In this document: positions 7,790 through 17,663 of the stretch, in pieces
Numbering within the stretch: the first letter of the stretch is position 1
Layout: every line of letters begins with the position of its first letter
Assembly (NCBI GenBank): GCA_003554845.1
Contig: PWHK01000004.1
Location: 1-37,054 of the forward strand
Length of the DNA: 37,054 bases
Source: Candidatus Aenigmatarchaeota archaeon
GTDB taxonomy: Archaea; Aenigmatarchaeota; Aenigmatarchaeia; PWEA01
Direction of reading: 5' to 3'
Made by a program: the position numbers and the translations under genes
Notes under the pieces: generated by a model
Database searches by the model: none
Seen by the model: the letters and a program-made list of their open reading frames with translations, nothing else
Told to the model about the DNA's origin: nothing

Positions 7790-8891
7790 GGTAGGAGGAG
7801 TTGCAGCCCATGTCGAAGATCTTTCTAAGACCTTGAATAGAATGGGTCATGAGATAACCGTAATAACCTTCGGAAAGGAGGAAGAGTCCGAAGTCAGAGA
7901 CGGCATAGAGGTACACAGAGTAAATGCTAAACCAGGGCCGGATATAACCAGCTGGGTTTTGATGTCGAACCATAGAATGCAGAAAAAGGGAGTCGAACTG
8001 CTGAAGGAAAAAGACTTTGATATAATACATGCCCATGACTGGTCAGCCGTTACTGCAGCAGCATCGCTGAAAGAAGTTGCAGATGCTCCCATGATAACCA
8101 CGCTCCACTCGCTTGAAAGAAGCCGTGTGGGATCAATACATTCGGATATGAGCAAACTCATAAACGACCTCGAGTGGTATGGAGCCTATGAGGCAGACGA
8201 GGTAATAACAGTTGGAGAGGATATAAAAAACGAAATACTACATCATTTCTCAGTTCCAGAAGAAAAACTGAACCATATACCCAACGGCGTATTTGCAGAT
8301 AAGTTCAGAAAGGGAAAATCTGTACGCGATGAAATAGCACTGGACTGGGAAATTCCTGTACTCTTTGTAGGCCGGTTATGCCATCAAAAAGGTGTACGTC
8401 ATCTAATACAGGCCATCCCCAAGGTACTGGAAAACAAACCGGAGGTAAAGTTTATAGTAGCAGGTGGAGGTGGAGGGGTAGAACACTATAGAAATATGGC
8501 CGAGTCTGTGGGTGTCGGAGACAAGACACACTTTCCGGGTTTTGTCCCGGACGACCAACTGATAGATCTGTACAACTCGGTTGATGCAACTGTTATGCCT
8601 TCTGTATATGAACCCTTTGGAATAGTTGCCCTTGAATCGATGTCGGCTGGTACCCCTGTTGTCGGGAGCTACGTAGGAGGAATAAAGAACACAGTTGTGC
8701 ACGAGTGGACAGGACTCCACGTGGAGCCTGCAAATCCCGATTCGATAGCATGGGGAATAGAAAAGGCCGTTTCGGACCCAACCTGGAATAGATGGATGGG
8801 TAAAAATGGAAAGAAGAGAGCGAAAAACAAATTTACATGGCAACGGGTGGCAGACATGACAGTAGACGTATACGAGAGGACCCTAAAATAA
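7749..8891 (+). CDS. GT4-family glycosyltransferase / glycogen synthase-like
   Basis: MKILMLTWEYPPNKVGGVAAHVEDLSKTL, IPNGV, FVGRLCHQKGVRHLI, SVYEPFGIVALESMSAGTPVVGS. Confidence 0.9.
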   Translation: MKILMLTWEYPPNKVGGVAAHVEDLSKTLNRMGHEITVITFGKEEESEVRDGIEVHRVNAKPGPDITSWVLMSNHRMQKKGVELLKEKDFDIIHAHDWSAVTAAASLKEVADAPMITTLHSLERSRVGSIHSDMSKLINDLEWYGAYEADEVITVGEDIKNEILHHFSVPEEKLNHIPNGVFADKFRKGKSVRDEIALDWEIPVLFVGRLCHQKGVRHLIQAIPKVLENKPEVKFIVAGGGGGVEHYRNMAESVGVGDKTHFPGFVPDDQLIDLYNSVDATVMPSVYEPFGIVALESMSAGTPVVGSYVGGIKNTVVHEWTGLHVEPANPDSIAWGIEKAVSDPTWNRWMGKNGKKRAKNKFTWQRVADMTVDVYERTLK

Positions 8892-8928
8892 AAAATAATT
8901 TAAACCAACGGACAACAATACTTTCTTT

Positions 8929-10503
8929 ATGTCCAAAAAATCCGTGGCATATTTCTGCATGGAGTACGGCCTTGATTCCGATTTCAAAATATATGCAGGG
9001 GGACTTGGAATTCTATCAGGCGATACATTAAAGGCAGCCGAAGAGAGAAACGACAGTATAATAGGAATAGGTGTCCTGTGGCAAGAAGGGTACACCGAAC
9101 AGGTAATAGAGGACGGAAAGCCTGTGGACAGACCTATGAAGCACAAATACGACTTCCTGGAAGAAACCGACATAGGTTTCAACGTAGAGATAAACGGAGA
9201 AGATGTAACATGTACTGTATTCAAGGTCACAAAATTTGGAAACAAGCCTCTCTATCTCATAGACACCGACCTTGAAGAAAACAGCAGCTGGGCAAGGAGG
9301 CTTACATCCAGACTCTACGGCGGAAACTGGGAGGACCAGCTTGCACAGAAGGTCCTTTTTGCAAAGGCAGGTCTGAAGGTCGTGGACAGTCTCAGCTTCA
9401 AACCCGATATATACCACCTAAGTGAAACAGATTCTATCTTTGTCGGTATAGAACTTCTCCAGAAAAAAATGGAGAACTGGGGCTTCGAAAAGGCCCTGGA
9501 AAAAGTACAGGATGTTGTGAGATTCACTACACATACACCTATCTCCGCAGGCAATCCAAAGTACAACTACAGCATACTCCATAAGATAGGATACCCTGAA
9601 AAGATACCCTACCAAACGCTTGAAAAAATCGCCGACAAACCACTGAACACTACGCTTGCCGGACTAAGACTTTCAAAAAAGGCCAATGCTGTGTCAAAGA
9701 GACACCTAAAGACTGTGAAAGACATGTGGTCCAGGTTTATGAGAACAGAACCCATTGTGTCTGTAACAAACGGCATACACATACCGACTTGGGCATCAGA
9801 AAACATACTAAACTATGAAAACAGAGAGAATCTTTGGAAGGTCCATCAAAAACACAAAGAGGACCTAATAGACCACATAGGTTCCAATATAGACATGGAC
9901 AAACCTCTCATAGGCTTTGCAAAGAGAATGCCCGACTACAAAAGACCCGAACTACTGTTTTACGACATAGAAAGGTTCAAGGAGATAGAAGGAAGAATAA
10001 ACATAGTCTTTTCAGGAAAGGCACACCCCGACTTCAAAGAATCCAAGGAAAGAATCGAAAGGCTGGTCGAATATTCGGAAAGATTTGATTCTGTCCATTG
10101 GATAGAAAACTACTCCATGGAAGATGCAGAAAAGCTCGTCAAAGGTTGTGATGCATGGCTATCGTGTCCTGTTCCACCGAAAGAAGCCTGCAGCACATCG
10201 ACGATGAAGGCGGCGGTAAACGGTGTACTTAATCTCTCGACGCTGGATGGGTGGTGGTGGGAGGCATGTAACCACGGAGAGAACGGTTGGCAGTATGGAG
10301 ATGGAAAGATCTTCAATGAAAGAAAAGAGCAGGATATACATGATTCCGAGGAGCTCTACGGCACAATAGAAAAAGAGTTAATACCAGCGTACAGAGACAG
10401 GGAAAGATGGTTGGATATGATGGAAAGTTCCATAAAAACCGTCAAGGACAACTACACAGCAAAGAAGATGCTTGCAAAATACTATCTGAAGGTGTGGGAC
10501 TGA
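8929..10503 (+). CDS. Alpha-glucan (glycogen) phosphorylase, GT35-like
   Basis: VAYFCMEYGLDSDFKIYAGGLGILSGD, IGIGVLWQEGYTEQ, HTPISAGNPKY, VTNGIHIPTWAS, GFAKRMPDYKRPEL. Confidence 0.93.
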   Translation: MSKKSVAYFCMEYGLDSDFKIYAGGLGILSGDTLKAAEERNDSIIGIGVLWQEGYTEQVIEDGKPVDRPMKHKYDFLEETDIGFNVEINGEDVTCTVFKVTKFGNKPLYLIDTDLEENSSWARRLTSRLYGGNWEDQLAQKVLFAKAGLKVVDSLSFKPDIYHLSETDSIFVGIELLQKKMENWGFEKALEKVQDVVRFTTHTPISAGNPKYNYSILHKIGYPEKIPYQTLEKIADKPLNTTLAGLRLSKKANAVSKRHLKTVKDMWSRFMRTEPIVSVTNGIHIPTWASENILNYENRENLWKVHQKHKEDLIDHIGSNIDMDKPLIGFAKRMPDYKRPELLFYDIERFKEIEGRINIVFSGKAHPDFKESKERIERLVEYSERFDSVHWIENYSMEDAEKLVKGCDAWLSCPVPPKEACSTSTMKAAVNGVLNLSTLDGWWWEACNHGENGWQYGDGKIFNERKEQDIHDSEELYGTIEKELIPAYRDRERWLDMMESSIKTVKDNYTAKKMLAKYYLKVWD

Positions 10504-11198
10504 TGAAGATCAGTTTTGGTCAAAGAAATGTAGAACCCGACGTAAGAATGCTTTACGACATGAAGGAAGTAGTATACGACAAAGAATGGCTGAAAGACGC
10601 CGAAAACATCCCTCTTTATTACATGTTCAGGGATCTATGGAAAGCCGGCGACAGACAAAGGATAGAGAAACTGGGTCTGAGATACGACATAACCATTATA
10701 CCAGGAAGGATGCTTGGACAGGAATATGTAAAGACAAAGGGACATTACCACCCGGTGGCAGGAACGGTTGATTATCCAGAAATATACGAGGTATTAGAAG
10801 GTGAAGCACACTACCTTCTTCAAAAAAGGAAGGCCGAAAGAACTATTCTTGTAAAGGCCAAACAGGGAAATAAGGTGATAATACCACCTGGATATGGACA
10901 TATAACAATAAACCCACAGAACTGTAACCTTAAGATGGCGAACTGGGTATGCAGGAACTTTGAATCTGAATATGAACCCATAGTAGAGAAGGGTGGTGGA
11001 GCTTGGTTTGAACTTGAGGATGGCTTCAAAAAGAATCCAAACTACGGATCAGTCCCTGATCTTGAGATATGTGCAGCAGATGGAAACAATCCCTTTGATA
11101 GAAACCTCTACGACCTCATAAACGAGCCGAATAAGCTTGATTTCCTTGTTTCGCCGGATGAAAATAAAAAAATATTTGAATATCTGGAGTTTTTCTGA
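10503..11198 (+). CDS. Cupin-type (archaeal) glucose-6-phosphate isomerase
   Basis: YDITIIPGRMLGQEYVKTKGHYHP, PEIYEVLEGEAHYLLQ, VIIPPGYGHITINP; ATG overlaps the upstream stop (TGATG). Confidence 0.95.
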   Translation: MKISFGQRNVEPDVRMLYDMKEVVYDKEWLKDAENIPLYYMFRDLWKAGDRQRIEKLGLRYDITIIPGRMLGQEYVKTKGHYHPVAGTVDYPEIYEVLEGEAHYLLQKRKAERTILVKAKQGNKVIIPPGYGHITINPQNCNLKMANWVCRNFESEYEPIVEKGGGAWFELEDGFKKNPNYGSVPDLEICAADGNNPFDRNLYDLINEPNKLDFLVSPDENKKIFEYLEFF

Positions 11199-11206
11199 TC
11201 CTGCCT

Positions 11207-11377
11207 CTATACAGTTATAGCATCAACAGGACATACATCTTCCGCCTGTTTTGCTTCCTCTGTATCCTCATCCTTGATAACAACTGCTTTTCCATTGTCG
11301 TTCATTTCGAAGATATCAGGAGCTACAGAAACACAGGAACCACAGCCAATGCATGTATTTTCATCAACTTCAACCAT
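11207..11377 (-). CDS. Small ferredoxin, single Fe-S cluster type (56 aa)
   Basis: Hand translation: MVEVDENTCIGCGSCVSVAPDIFEMNDNGKAVVIKDEDTEEAKQAEDVCPVDAITV*. CxxCxxC...CP motif. Absent from the ORF track (too short). Confidence 0.92.
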   Translation of the reverse strand: MVEVDENTCIGCGSCVSVAPDIFEMNDNGKAVVIKDEDTEEAKQAEDVCPVDAITV

Positions 11378-11427
11378 ATTATCACATCTTTCATAGAGTT
11401 ACCTGTATATTTAATATTTTGGCCGGA

Positions 11428-11514
11428 TTAGAAAAAATACAGATAACGTAGAGCCAGACCTACAGACAATAGGAAAATGAAGACAACTATCAAAATCCAT
11501 GTTTCCCTTGACAT
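11428..11514 (-). CDS. 28-aa single-pass membrane microprotein
   Basis: Hand translation: MSRETWILIVVFIFLLSVGLALRYLYFF*. ATG overlaps the upstream TAA stop (TAATG). Confidence 0.55.
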   Translation of the reverse strand: MSRETWILIVVFIFLLSVGLALRYLYFF

Positions 11515-11813
11515 TATTCCATCCCGAGCTCCTTTCTGGCATCATCGCTAAGCCTTTCAGGTGACCACGGCGGATCGAAAATCACATTCACTTCAACGTC
11601 TTCAACACCTTCGATGGTTGAAACTCCCTCTTTGATCTTGCTGATGAAAACTTTTTGCATAGGACACCCTGGAGATGTAAGTGTCATCTCTATCTCCACA
11701 GAGCCATCATCAACATCCACGCCGTATATAAAACCCATATTGACGAGATCTATCTTTGTCTCGGGATCTTCTATCTCTCCAAGTTTCTTCATCACGTCTT
11801 CCTCTGAAACCAT
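11514..11813 (-). CDS. MIP18/DUF59 family Fe-S assembly-like protein (PaaD/SufT-like)
   Basis: IEDPETKIDLVNMGFIYGVDV, MTLTSPGCPMQKVF. Confidence 0.92.
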   Translation of the reverse strand: MVSEEDVMKKLGEIEDPETKIDLVNMGFIYGVDVDDGSVEIEMTLTSPGCPMQKVFISKIKEGVSTIEGVEDVEVNVIFDPPWSPERLSDDARKELGME

Positions 11814-11866
11814 TTTAACACACCTACTAGTTCAATCTTTTTAACCTAAAAAACTTTATTGTATCT

Positions 11867-14143
11867 ATGCCTAAGTACGCCGTTGAACTAGGTGAAGTAG
11901 GCAAAGACGATGTAGACCGCGTAGGCGGTAAAAACGCTTCCCTTGGTGAGATGATAGATAAGGTAGATGTTCCCGTACCACCCGGTTTTGCCGTTACATC
12001 CGAAGGATATGATTTTTTTCTATGGAAAGCAGGAATAAGAGATGAAATAAGGCAAGTTATCGAGAAAACAGACATAGACAACATAAAAGAACTCATAGAG
12101 GGGGGAAAGAAGATAAGGGAAATCATAAGGAATTCCGAGTTACCCCGGGAACTCAGAGAAGAGATCAAGGAAGAATACAGAAAACTCGGAGAAAGGACAG
12201 GCTCGGATAAACCGCTTGTAGCGGTCAGGAGTTCTGCAACGGCCGAAGATCTACCAACTGCTTCCTTTGCAGGACAACAAGAGACATATTTGAACATATC
12301 AGGAAAAGAGGATCTAATGGATGCAATAAGAAACTGTATGGCTTCTCTGTTCACCGACAGAGCAATACACTACAGGGAAGAGAGGAACTTCAACCATTTC
12401 AAGGTTAAACTTTCCGTCGGTGTCCAGAAGATGGTGGATGCTGTGTGTTCGGGGATAATGTTTACAATAGATCCCGATTCAGGGTACGAGAAAATACTCC
12501 ACATAGACGGAAGCTGGGGTCTCGGTGAAATGGTAGTCGGAGGAAGGGTCAATCCTGATAGATACAGCTATTTCAAACCCACAGAAAGCCTCGTATCCAG
12601 GGACCTAGGAGAGAAAGCAGAGGAGATGGTTTGGGAAAACATGGAAACCAAGGTAAAGGACGTAGAAGAAGAGAGAAGGAAAAAATATGTTTTAAGCGAG
12701 GGAGAGGTAGAATATCTTTCCAAACATGGCATTCTGATAGAAAAACACTATGGAAGACCCATGGATATAGAATGGGCCAAGGACAGAGATACCGGTAAAA
12801 TATACATACTACAGGCAAGGCCTGAAACTGTCCATTCACAGAAAAAAGGAGGCGTGCTGAGAACCTACAGGCTTGAAGAAGAAGGAAGAGTTCTGTGTCG
12901 GGGCCAGGCAATAGGCCGGAAGATAAGCTCCGGAAATGTAAACGTAATAATGGATTCCGAGGAAATCGAAGATTTTGAAGAGGGCCAGGTCCTGGTTACC
13001 GATATGACAGACCCCGACTGGGAACCTATAATGAAAAAGGCATCTGCCATAGTTACAGAAAGAGGTGGAGCAACTTCCCATGCAGCAATCGTTTCCCGGG
13101 AACTCGGTATAGCCGCTGTAGTTGGTACAAAGAATGCAAGCGATGTACTAGAGACAGGACAGGAAGCCACAGTCGACTGTTCAGGAGGACAAGGAAGGAT
13201 CTTGGAGGGTAAACTTGGGTTCAACGTAGAAGAGAAAAACATAAAGGATATACCTGAGACGGAAACCGATGTTCTTCTAAATATCGGTGTTCCGGAAAAC
13301 GCATTTGATCTGGGACAGTATCCTGTCCAGGGCGTCGGACTTGTAAGACAGGAGTTCATAGTTAGTTCATATATAGGCGAACATCCTCTGAAGCTCGTCG
13401 AGGAGAATAGGAGTGAAGAGTACATACAGGAGCTATCATACGGCATCGGAAAGATAGCGGCAGGTTTCTACCCAAGACCTGTAGTTGTACGGCTCTCTGA
13501 CTTCAAAACAAATGAGTACGCCGACCTCCATGGAGGTGAAAAGTACGAACCGAAGGAAGAAAACCCGATGATAGGTTGGAGGGGAGCATCAAGATATCTA
13601 TCGGAGAAGTTCAAAGAGGCATTCAAGATGGAATGCAAAGCATTGAAGCGTGTCAGAGAAGAAATGGGTCTCACAAACGTCAAGATCATGGTTCCCTTCT
13701 GCAGAACACTGGAGGAGGCCAGGGACATAAAGAAAGAACTTGCAGACAACGGCCTGGAACAGGGTAAAAACGAACTGGAGTTGTACATGATGGCAGAAAT
13801 CCCATCGAACATAGTTCTTGCAGACAGATTCGCCGAGGAGTTCGATGGTTTCTCCATTGGATCCAACGATCTAACACAACTGATCATGGGAGTCGACAGA
13901 GACAACGAAAACCTACAGGATCTATTCGATGAGAGAAACGAGGCTGTCAAAAGAAGGATAAAGGAACTCATAGAAAAGGCAAAGAAGAAGGATAGAGAAG
14001 TCAGTATATGTGGCAATGCTCCCTCGATGTACCCAGAGTACATAGAATTCCTTTTGGATGCAGGCATAGATGCAATATCAGTTACACCCGACGTAGCACT
14101 GAAGACCCTGCTACGCATCCACGAAAAGGAAAGGGGTACGTGA
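11867..14143 (+). CDS. ppsA: Phosphoenolpyruvate synthase
   Basis: VGGKNASLGEMI N-terminus, ATAEDLPTASFAGQQETYLN, VTERGGATSHAAIVSRELGIAAVVGT, EIPSNIVLADRFAEEFDGFSIGSNDLTQLIMGVDRD, CGNAPS. Confidence 0.98.
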   Translation: MPKYAVELGEVGKDDVDRVGGKNASLGEMIDKVDVPVPPGFAVTSEGYDFFLWKAGIRDEIRQVIEKTDIDNIKELIEGGKKIREIIRNSELPRELREEIKEEYRKLGERTGSDKPLVAVRSSATAEDLPTASFAGQQETYLNISGKEDLMDAIRNCMASLFTDRAIHYREERNFNHFKVKLSVGVQKMVDAVCSGIMFTIDPDSGYEKILHIDGSWGLGEMVVGGRVNPDRYSYFKPTESLVSRDLGEKAEEMVWENMETKVKDVEEERRKKYVLSEGEVEYLSKHGILIEKHYGRPMDIEWAKDRDTGKIYILQARPETVHSQKKGGVLRTYRLEEEGRVLCRGQAIGRKISSGNVNVIMDSEEIEDFEEGQVLVTDMTDPDWEPIMKKASAIVTERGGATSHAAIVSRELGIAAVVGTKNASDVLETGQEATVDCSGGQGRILEGKLGFNVEEKNIKDIPETETDVLLNIGVPENAFDLGQYPVQGVGLVRQEFIVSSYIGEHPLKLVEENRSEEYIQELSYGIGKIAAGFYPRPVVVRLSDFKTNEYADLHGGEKYEPKEENPMIGWRGASRYLSEKFKEAFKMECKALKRVREEMGLTNVKIMVPFCRTLEEARDIKKELADNGLEQGKNELELYMMAEIPSNIVLADRFAEEFDGFSIGSNDLTQLIMGVDRDNENLQDLFDERNEAVKRRIKELIEKAKKKDREVSICGNAPSMYPEYIEFLLDAGIDAISVTPDVALKTLLRIHEKERGT

Positions 14144-14189
14144 TACACCACAAGAAAGGTTATAAATTTGGACGATAATTCTAACTGTA

Positions 14190-15140
14190 ATGATAGGCAA
14201 AATCAAGAATTTCTTCAGTAGGAATGACAATCCACTTGTAAGCAAGAACATAAGGTTTTCCTATGCAGACGAAGATGTACTGAAGGACATAAATCTTGTC
14301 ACAAAGAAAAACAAGATATACTCCATTATAGGCAAGTCAGGTAGTGGAAAGAGCACATTTCTAAAGCTCATAGCCGGGGTGATTTCAAAAAAACACAGGG
14401 GAAAAATCCGTATCTTTGGAAAGCACAGATTCCTGAACAAGAACTCCTTCGGATTTGTATCACAGGAACCTGGATTCATTCCTGATCTGAGCATAGAAAA
14501 CAACATCAAGATATCGGGTCTAAACTACGGGATCTCAGAAAAAAAGGCCCTTGAAAGGGCAAAGGATCTCATGGGACAGCTGAAGCTGAATATAGATATA
14601 GATAGAAAGCCTATGGATCTATCGGGTGGACAGAAAACAAGGCTGGGGATCATACTTTCTATACTTCACGATCCGAGGATGATAATTCTTGATGAACCCT
14701 TTGTAGGTCTTGACTTCAAAAACCGATGGCTACTGTGGCGTTTTCTCGAAAACAAAAGAAAGGAGGGAAAAAGCATACTGCTTACTTCACACCTCCTGAC
14801 GGAGATACAGGAACACGCAGACAAGATAATAATACTCAAGGATGGCAAGGTCTTCTTTAAAGGGCAGCTTGAAAAGCTGAAAAACAAACTCAACATGAAC
14901 TACATCTACGAGGTAAGGTTTTCCTGGCTGGCACAATCGAAGTGGGAAAAACTCAAGAACTACTGCAACAAAAAGAATGGAGTTGATATAATCGAGAAAT
15001 ACGAAAAGCACTGTGTGTTCTCCCTAAAGTCGGAGGAGGTAAAGAAGAAACTGGATAAAAAATTCAAGACCATCGGCCTCAAAGACAACATAATAAACTT
15101 CCGTGAACCAAATCTTGATGAAATATTTCTCAAAACCTAG
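14190..15140 (+). CDS. ABC transporter ATP-binding protein
   Basis: IGKSGSGKST Walker A, LSGGQKTRLGI signature, MIILDEPFVGLD Walker B. Confidence 0.95.
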   Translation: MIGKIKNFFSRNDNPLVSKNIRFSYADEDVLKDINLVTKKNKIYSIIGKSGSGKSTFLKLIAGVISKKHRGKIRIFGKHRFLNKNSFGFVSQEPGFIPDLSIENNIKISGLNYGISEKKALERAKDLMGQLKLNIDIDRKPMDLSGGQKTRLGIILSILHDPRMIILDEPFVGLDFKNRWLLWRFLENKRKEGKSILLTSHLLTEIQEHADKIIILKDGKVFFKGQLEKLKNKLNMNYIYEVRFSWLAQSKWEKLKNYCNKKNGVDIIEKYEKHCVFSLKSEEVKKKLDKKFKTIGLKDNIINFREPNLDEIFLKT

Positions 15141-15148
15141 GAGATACA

Positions 15149-16399
15149 ATGTTAAAGAAAAAAATAAAATTCCCACTGAGATACGGCAGAAAGTTCTATG
15201 GTCACCTGAAAAAAGACCTTATGCTCTTTTACAACAGAAAGAAATATCTGTACATATTCCTGATCTTTCCAATACTTATAGCAGGACTATTTTTATTTTT
15301 GCTTTCGCCGACTACAGCCAGTATGAGGGTCGGTGTTTGTGACCTCGACCAAACCCCAGAGACCCAGGATATGCTCACAGACCTGGACGATTTCGATATC
15401 GTTCTTCTTGAAAATGAGAACTGCACAGAAAATCTCAAGAATAGTATAATGGAGGGTAAGTTCGAACTTGGACTTAAGATACCCAATGGATTCACAGAAA
15501 ATATAGAAAATCTGGAACAGGCATCTTTGATCACATACCACGACAACACGGATATAGCACTCTCAAGAATGGTATCATGGAAGATGGACTCATCTCTGAA
15601 TCCCTACAGAAGAAGTATAATAGATGGTCTCAACGAGGAACTGAAACAGAGGATCTCGGTCGCCAGACAGAGTATAGATACCGCAGAACAGCTGACAGGC
15701 GGATCCGGTCCGTTGCATGAAAAGATCATTGAGATCGATCGGGACCTCGAAAGGATAGAAGAACTAGATACAGACTTTATAGTAAACCCCATAAAGACCG
15801 ATTCACGGGGGCTGCATCACGAACTGAGCATGAAATACATATCAATAGCATTTCTCTACCCAATAATAACCCTGTTTCTCATACTGATGCTTGCCTCGAT
15901 ATCAATCATATACGACGACAAAACAGGTTTTATAACAAGGGTGAAAACATCGACCACGGTTCTGACCTACATATTTTCAAAGATACTGTTCTTTTTTATC
16001 CTGTCTGCAATAGTATTTGCTCTTTTCTTTGGTATATTTCTTCTGGCAGGCGCCTCCCTCACCTTCAATCTAATGGAGGTGGTAAAACTCATATTCTTCG
16101 TATCCATTACAAACTCGCTCATAGGAATGCTTATAGGTAATGTGGCGGAAAACGAAGGAATAGCCATCCTTATGTCGCTGTTTATATCTTTTCCTCTTAT
16201 GCTTCTCTCGGGTCTCTTTTTCCCTCTACAAAACATGCCGTATATTGTACAGAGGGTCGTCGAGGTTCTTCCTCTGCACCTACAGATAGAAGCCACGAAG
16301 TCTGTAATACTTTTCAACCAACATCTGGGTATGACACTTCTCTATCTGAACGTTCCCCTGCTGCTGTTCACGGTGTACTTTATCAGAAGAAATATCTAG
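15149..16399 (+). CDS. ABC-2 type transporter permease
   Basis: N-terminal TM, large polar loop, then several C-terminal TM segments (LFLILMLASISIIYDDKTGFITR...LLSGLFFPLQNMP); follows the ATPase gene. Confidence 0.85.
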   Translation: MLKKKIKFPLRYGRKFYGHLKKDLMLFYNRKKYLYIFLIFPILIAGLFLFLLSPTTASMRVGVCDLDQTPETQDMLTDLDDFDIVLLENENCTENLKNSIMEGKFELGLKIPNGFTENIENLEQASLITYHDNTDIALSRMVSWKMDSSLNPYRRSIIDGLNEELKQRISVARQSIDTAEQLTGGSGPLHEKIIEIDRDLERIEELDTDFIVNPIKTDSRGLHHELSMKYISIAFLYPIITLFLILMLASISIIYDDKTGFITRVKTSTTVLTYIFSKILFFFILSAIVFALFFGIFLLAGASLTFNLMEVVKLIFFVSITNSLIGMLIGNVAENEGIAILMSLFISFPLMLLSGLFFPLQNMPYIVQRVVEVLPLHLQIEATKSVILFNQHLGMTLLYLNVPLLLFTVYFIRRNI

Positions 16400-16417
16400 A
16401 ATCCATGAGGCCATGTT

Positions 16418-16780
16418 ATGTACTTGGAAAAGAACGGCGAAAGGATAATAGAAGACCTTGAATACGCCGGGCGTTTTCTCAAAAAAATTAAGGGTCTGAT
16501 GTTCAGAGAGATAGAGGAAAATGAAGGAATTCTCATGGAGTTTTCCGAGGAAGGAAAATGGAGCATATGGATGTTTTTTGTGCCACAGGACCTCTCGGTT
16601 TTCTTTTTAGACTCAAAAGGAGTGGTTGTAGACAGGGTAAAGGCAAAAAAGGTGACACTGGATCCACGGACTTGGAAGATTTATAAGCCTAAGAGGAAAT
16701 GCAAATATATACTGGAATGTAGCCCCTCCTGTTTCGACGATATAGGGATAGGGGAAAGGTTGGAGTGGAACCATGGATAA
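16418..16780 (+). CDS. DUF192 family protein
   Basis: KKIKGLMFREIEENEGILMEFSEEGKWSIWMFFVPQDLSVFFLDSKGVVVD. Confidence 0.85.
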   Translation: MYLEKNGERIIEDLEYAGRFLKKIKGLMFREIEENEGILMEFSEEGKWSIWMFFVPQDLSVFFLDSKGVVVDRVKAKKVTLDPRTWKIYKPKRKCKYILECSPSCFDDIGIGERLEWNHG

Positions 16781-17663
16781 AGAAACCCTGAAAAAGTACA
16801 GAAAGGCAGGTGAAATAGCAGCGAAGGCCAGAAACTTCGGTGAAGATCTGATCAAGGAAGGAAGGTCGTACTGTGAAATAGTCGACGGAACAGAAAAGAA
16901 AATAAAAGATCTCGGTGGGAAGCCTGCATTTCCTGTGAACTTATCAATAAACGATATAGGAGCACACGACACTGCAGATGTAAATGAGAAAAGGGCTGCT
17001 GTAGAAGGTCTTGTAAAACTGGATGTCGGTGTACATATAGATGGCTACATAGGAGACACGGCAACCACAGTTCCGCTCAATACAGACAAGGAAAAACTTT
17101 TAAAGGCATCAAAGGAGGCCTTGGAAAGGGCACTAGGTATGATAAGACCCGGTGTCAAAATATCGAAGATTTCTTCGGAGATAGAAGGTACAATAAAGAG
17201 TTTCGGCTATAAACCCATTAGAAACCTCACTGGACACGGTCTTGGAAAGTACGATCTACATGCAAAAACAAAGTTCCCAAATGTAGGAACAGATCTTGAC
17301 TACAAACTGGAGAAAGGAGATGTTTTTGCAATTGAACCATTTGCTACAGACGGTTCCGGTAAGGTAATAGAATCAAGCAGGGCAATGATATTCAAGTGGC
17401 AGAAGGAGGTACCTGTTAGATCGAGGGAAGGAAGGAAGATTCTGAGAATGTCGAAGAACGACTTCGATAAGCTACCCTTTTCAAAAAGGTGGCTAAAGGA
17501 CAGAATATCAAGGCTCAGACTGAATATGTCTCTCAGAGAACTGACCGACAGAAACGCACTCTACAGATATCCTGTACTCAAAGAGGTAGACGGAGGAGAT
17601 ATATCCCAGGCAGAACACACCGTAATAGTAGATGAAAAACCCGAAATCACAACAAAAATCTAA
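16773..17663 (+). CDS. map: Methionine aminopeptidase, archaeal type II
   Basis: AFPVNLSINDIGAHDT, VKLDVGVHIDGYIGDTATT, NLTGHGLGKYDLHA, FAIEPFATDGSG. Confidence 0.97.
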   Translation: MDKETLKKYRKAGEIAAKARNFGEDLIKEGRSYCEIVDGTEKKIKDLGGKPAFPVNLSINDIGAHDTADVNEKRAAVEGLVKLDVGVHIDGYIGDTATTVPLNTDKEKLLKASKEALERALGMIRPGVKISKISSEIEGTIKSFGYKPIRNLTGHGLGKYDLHAKTKFPNVGTDLDYKLEKGDVFAIEPFATDGSGKVIESSRAMIFKWQKEVPVRSREGRKILRMSKNDFDKLPFSKRWLKDRISRLRLNMSLRELTDRNALYRYPVLKEVDGGDISQAEHTVIVDEKPEITTKI

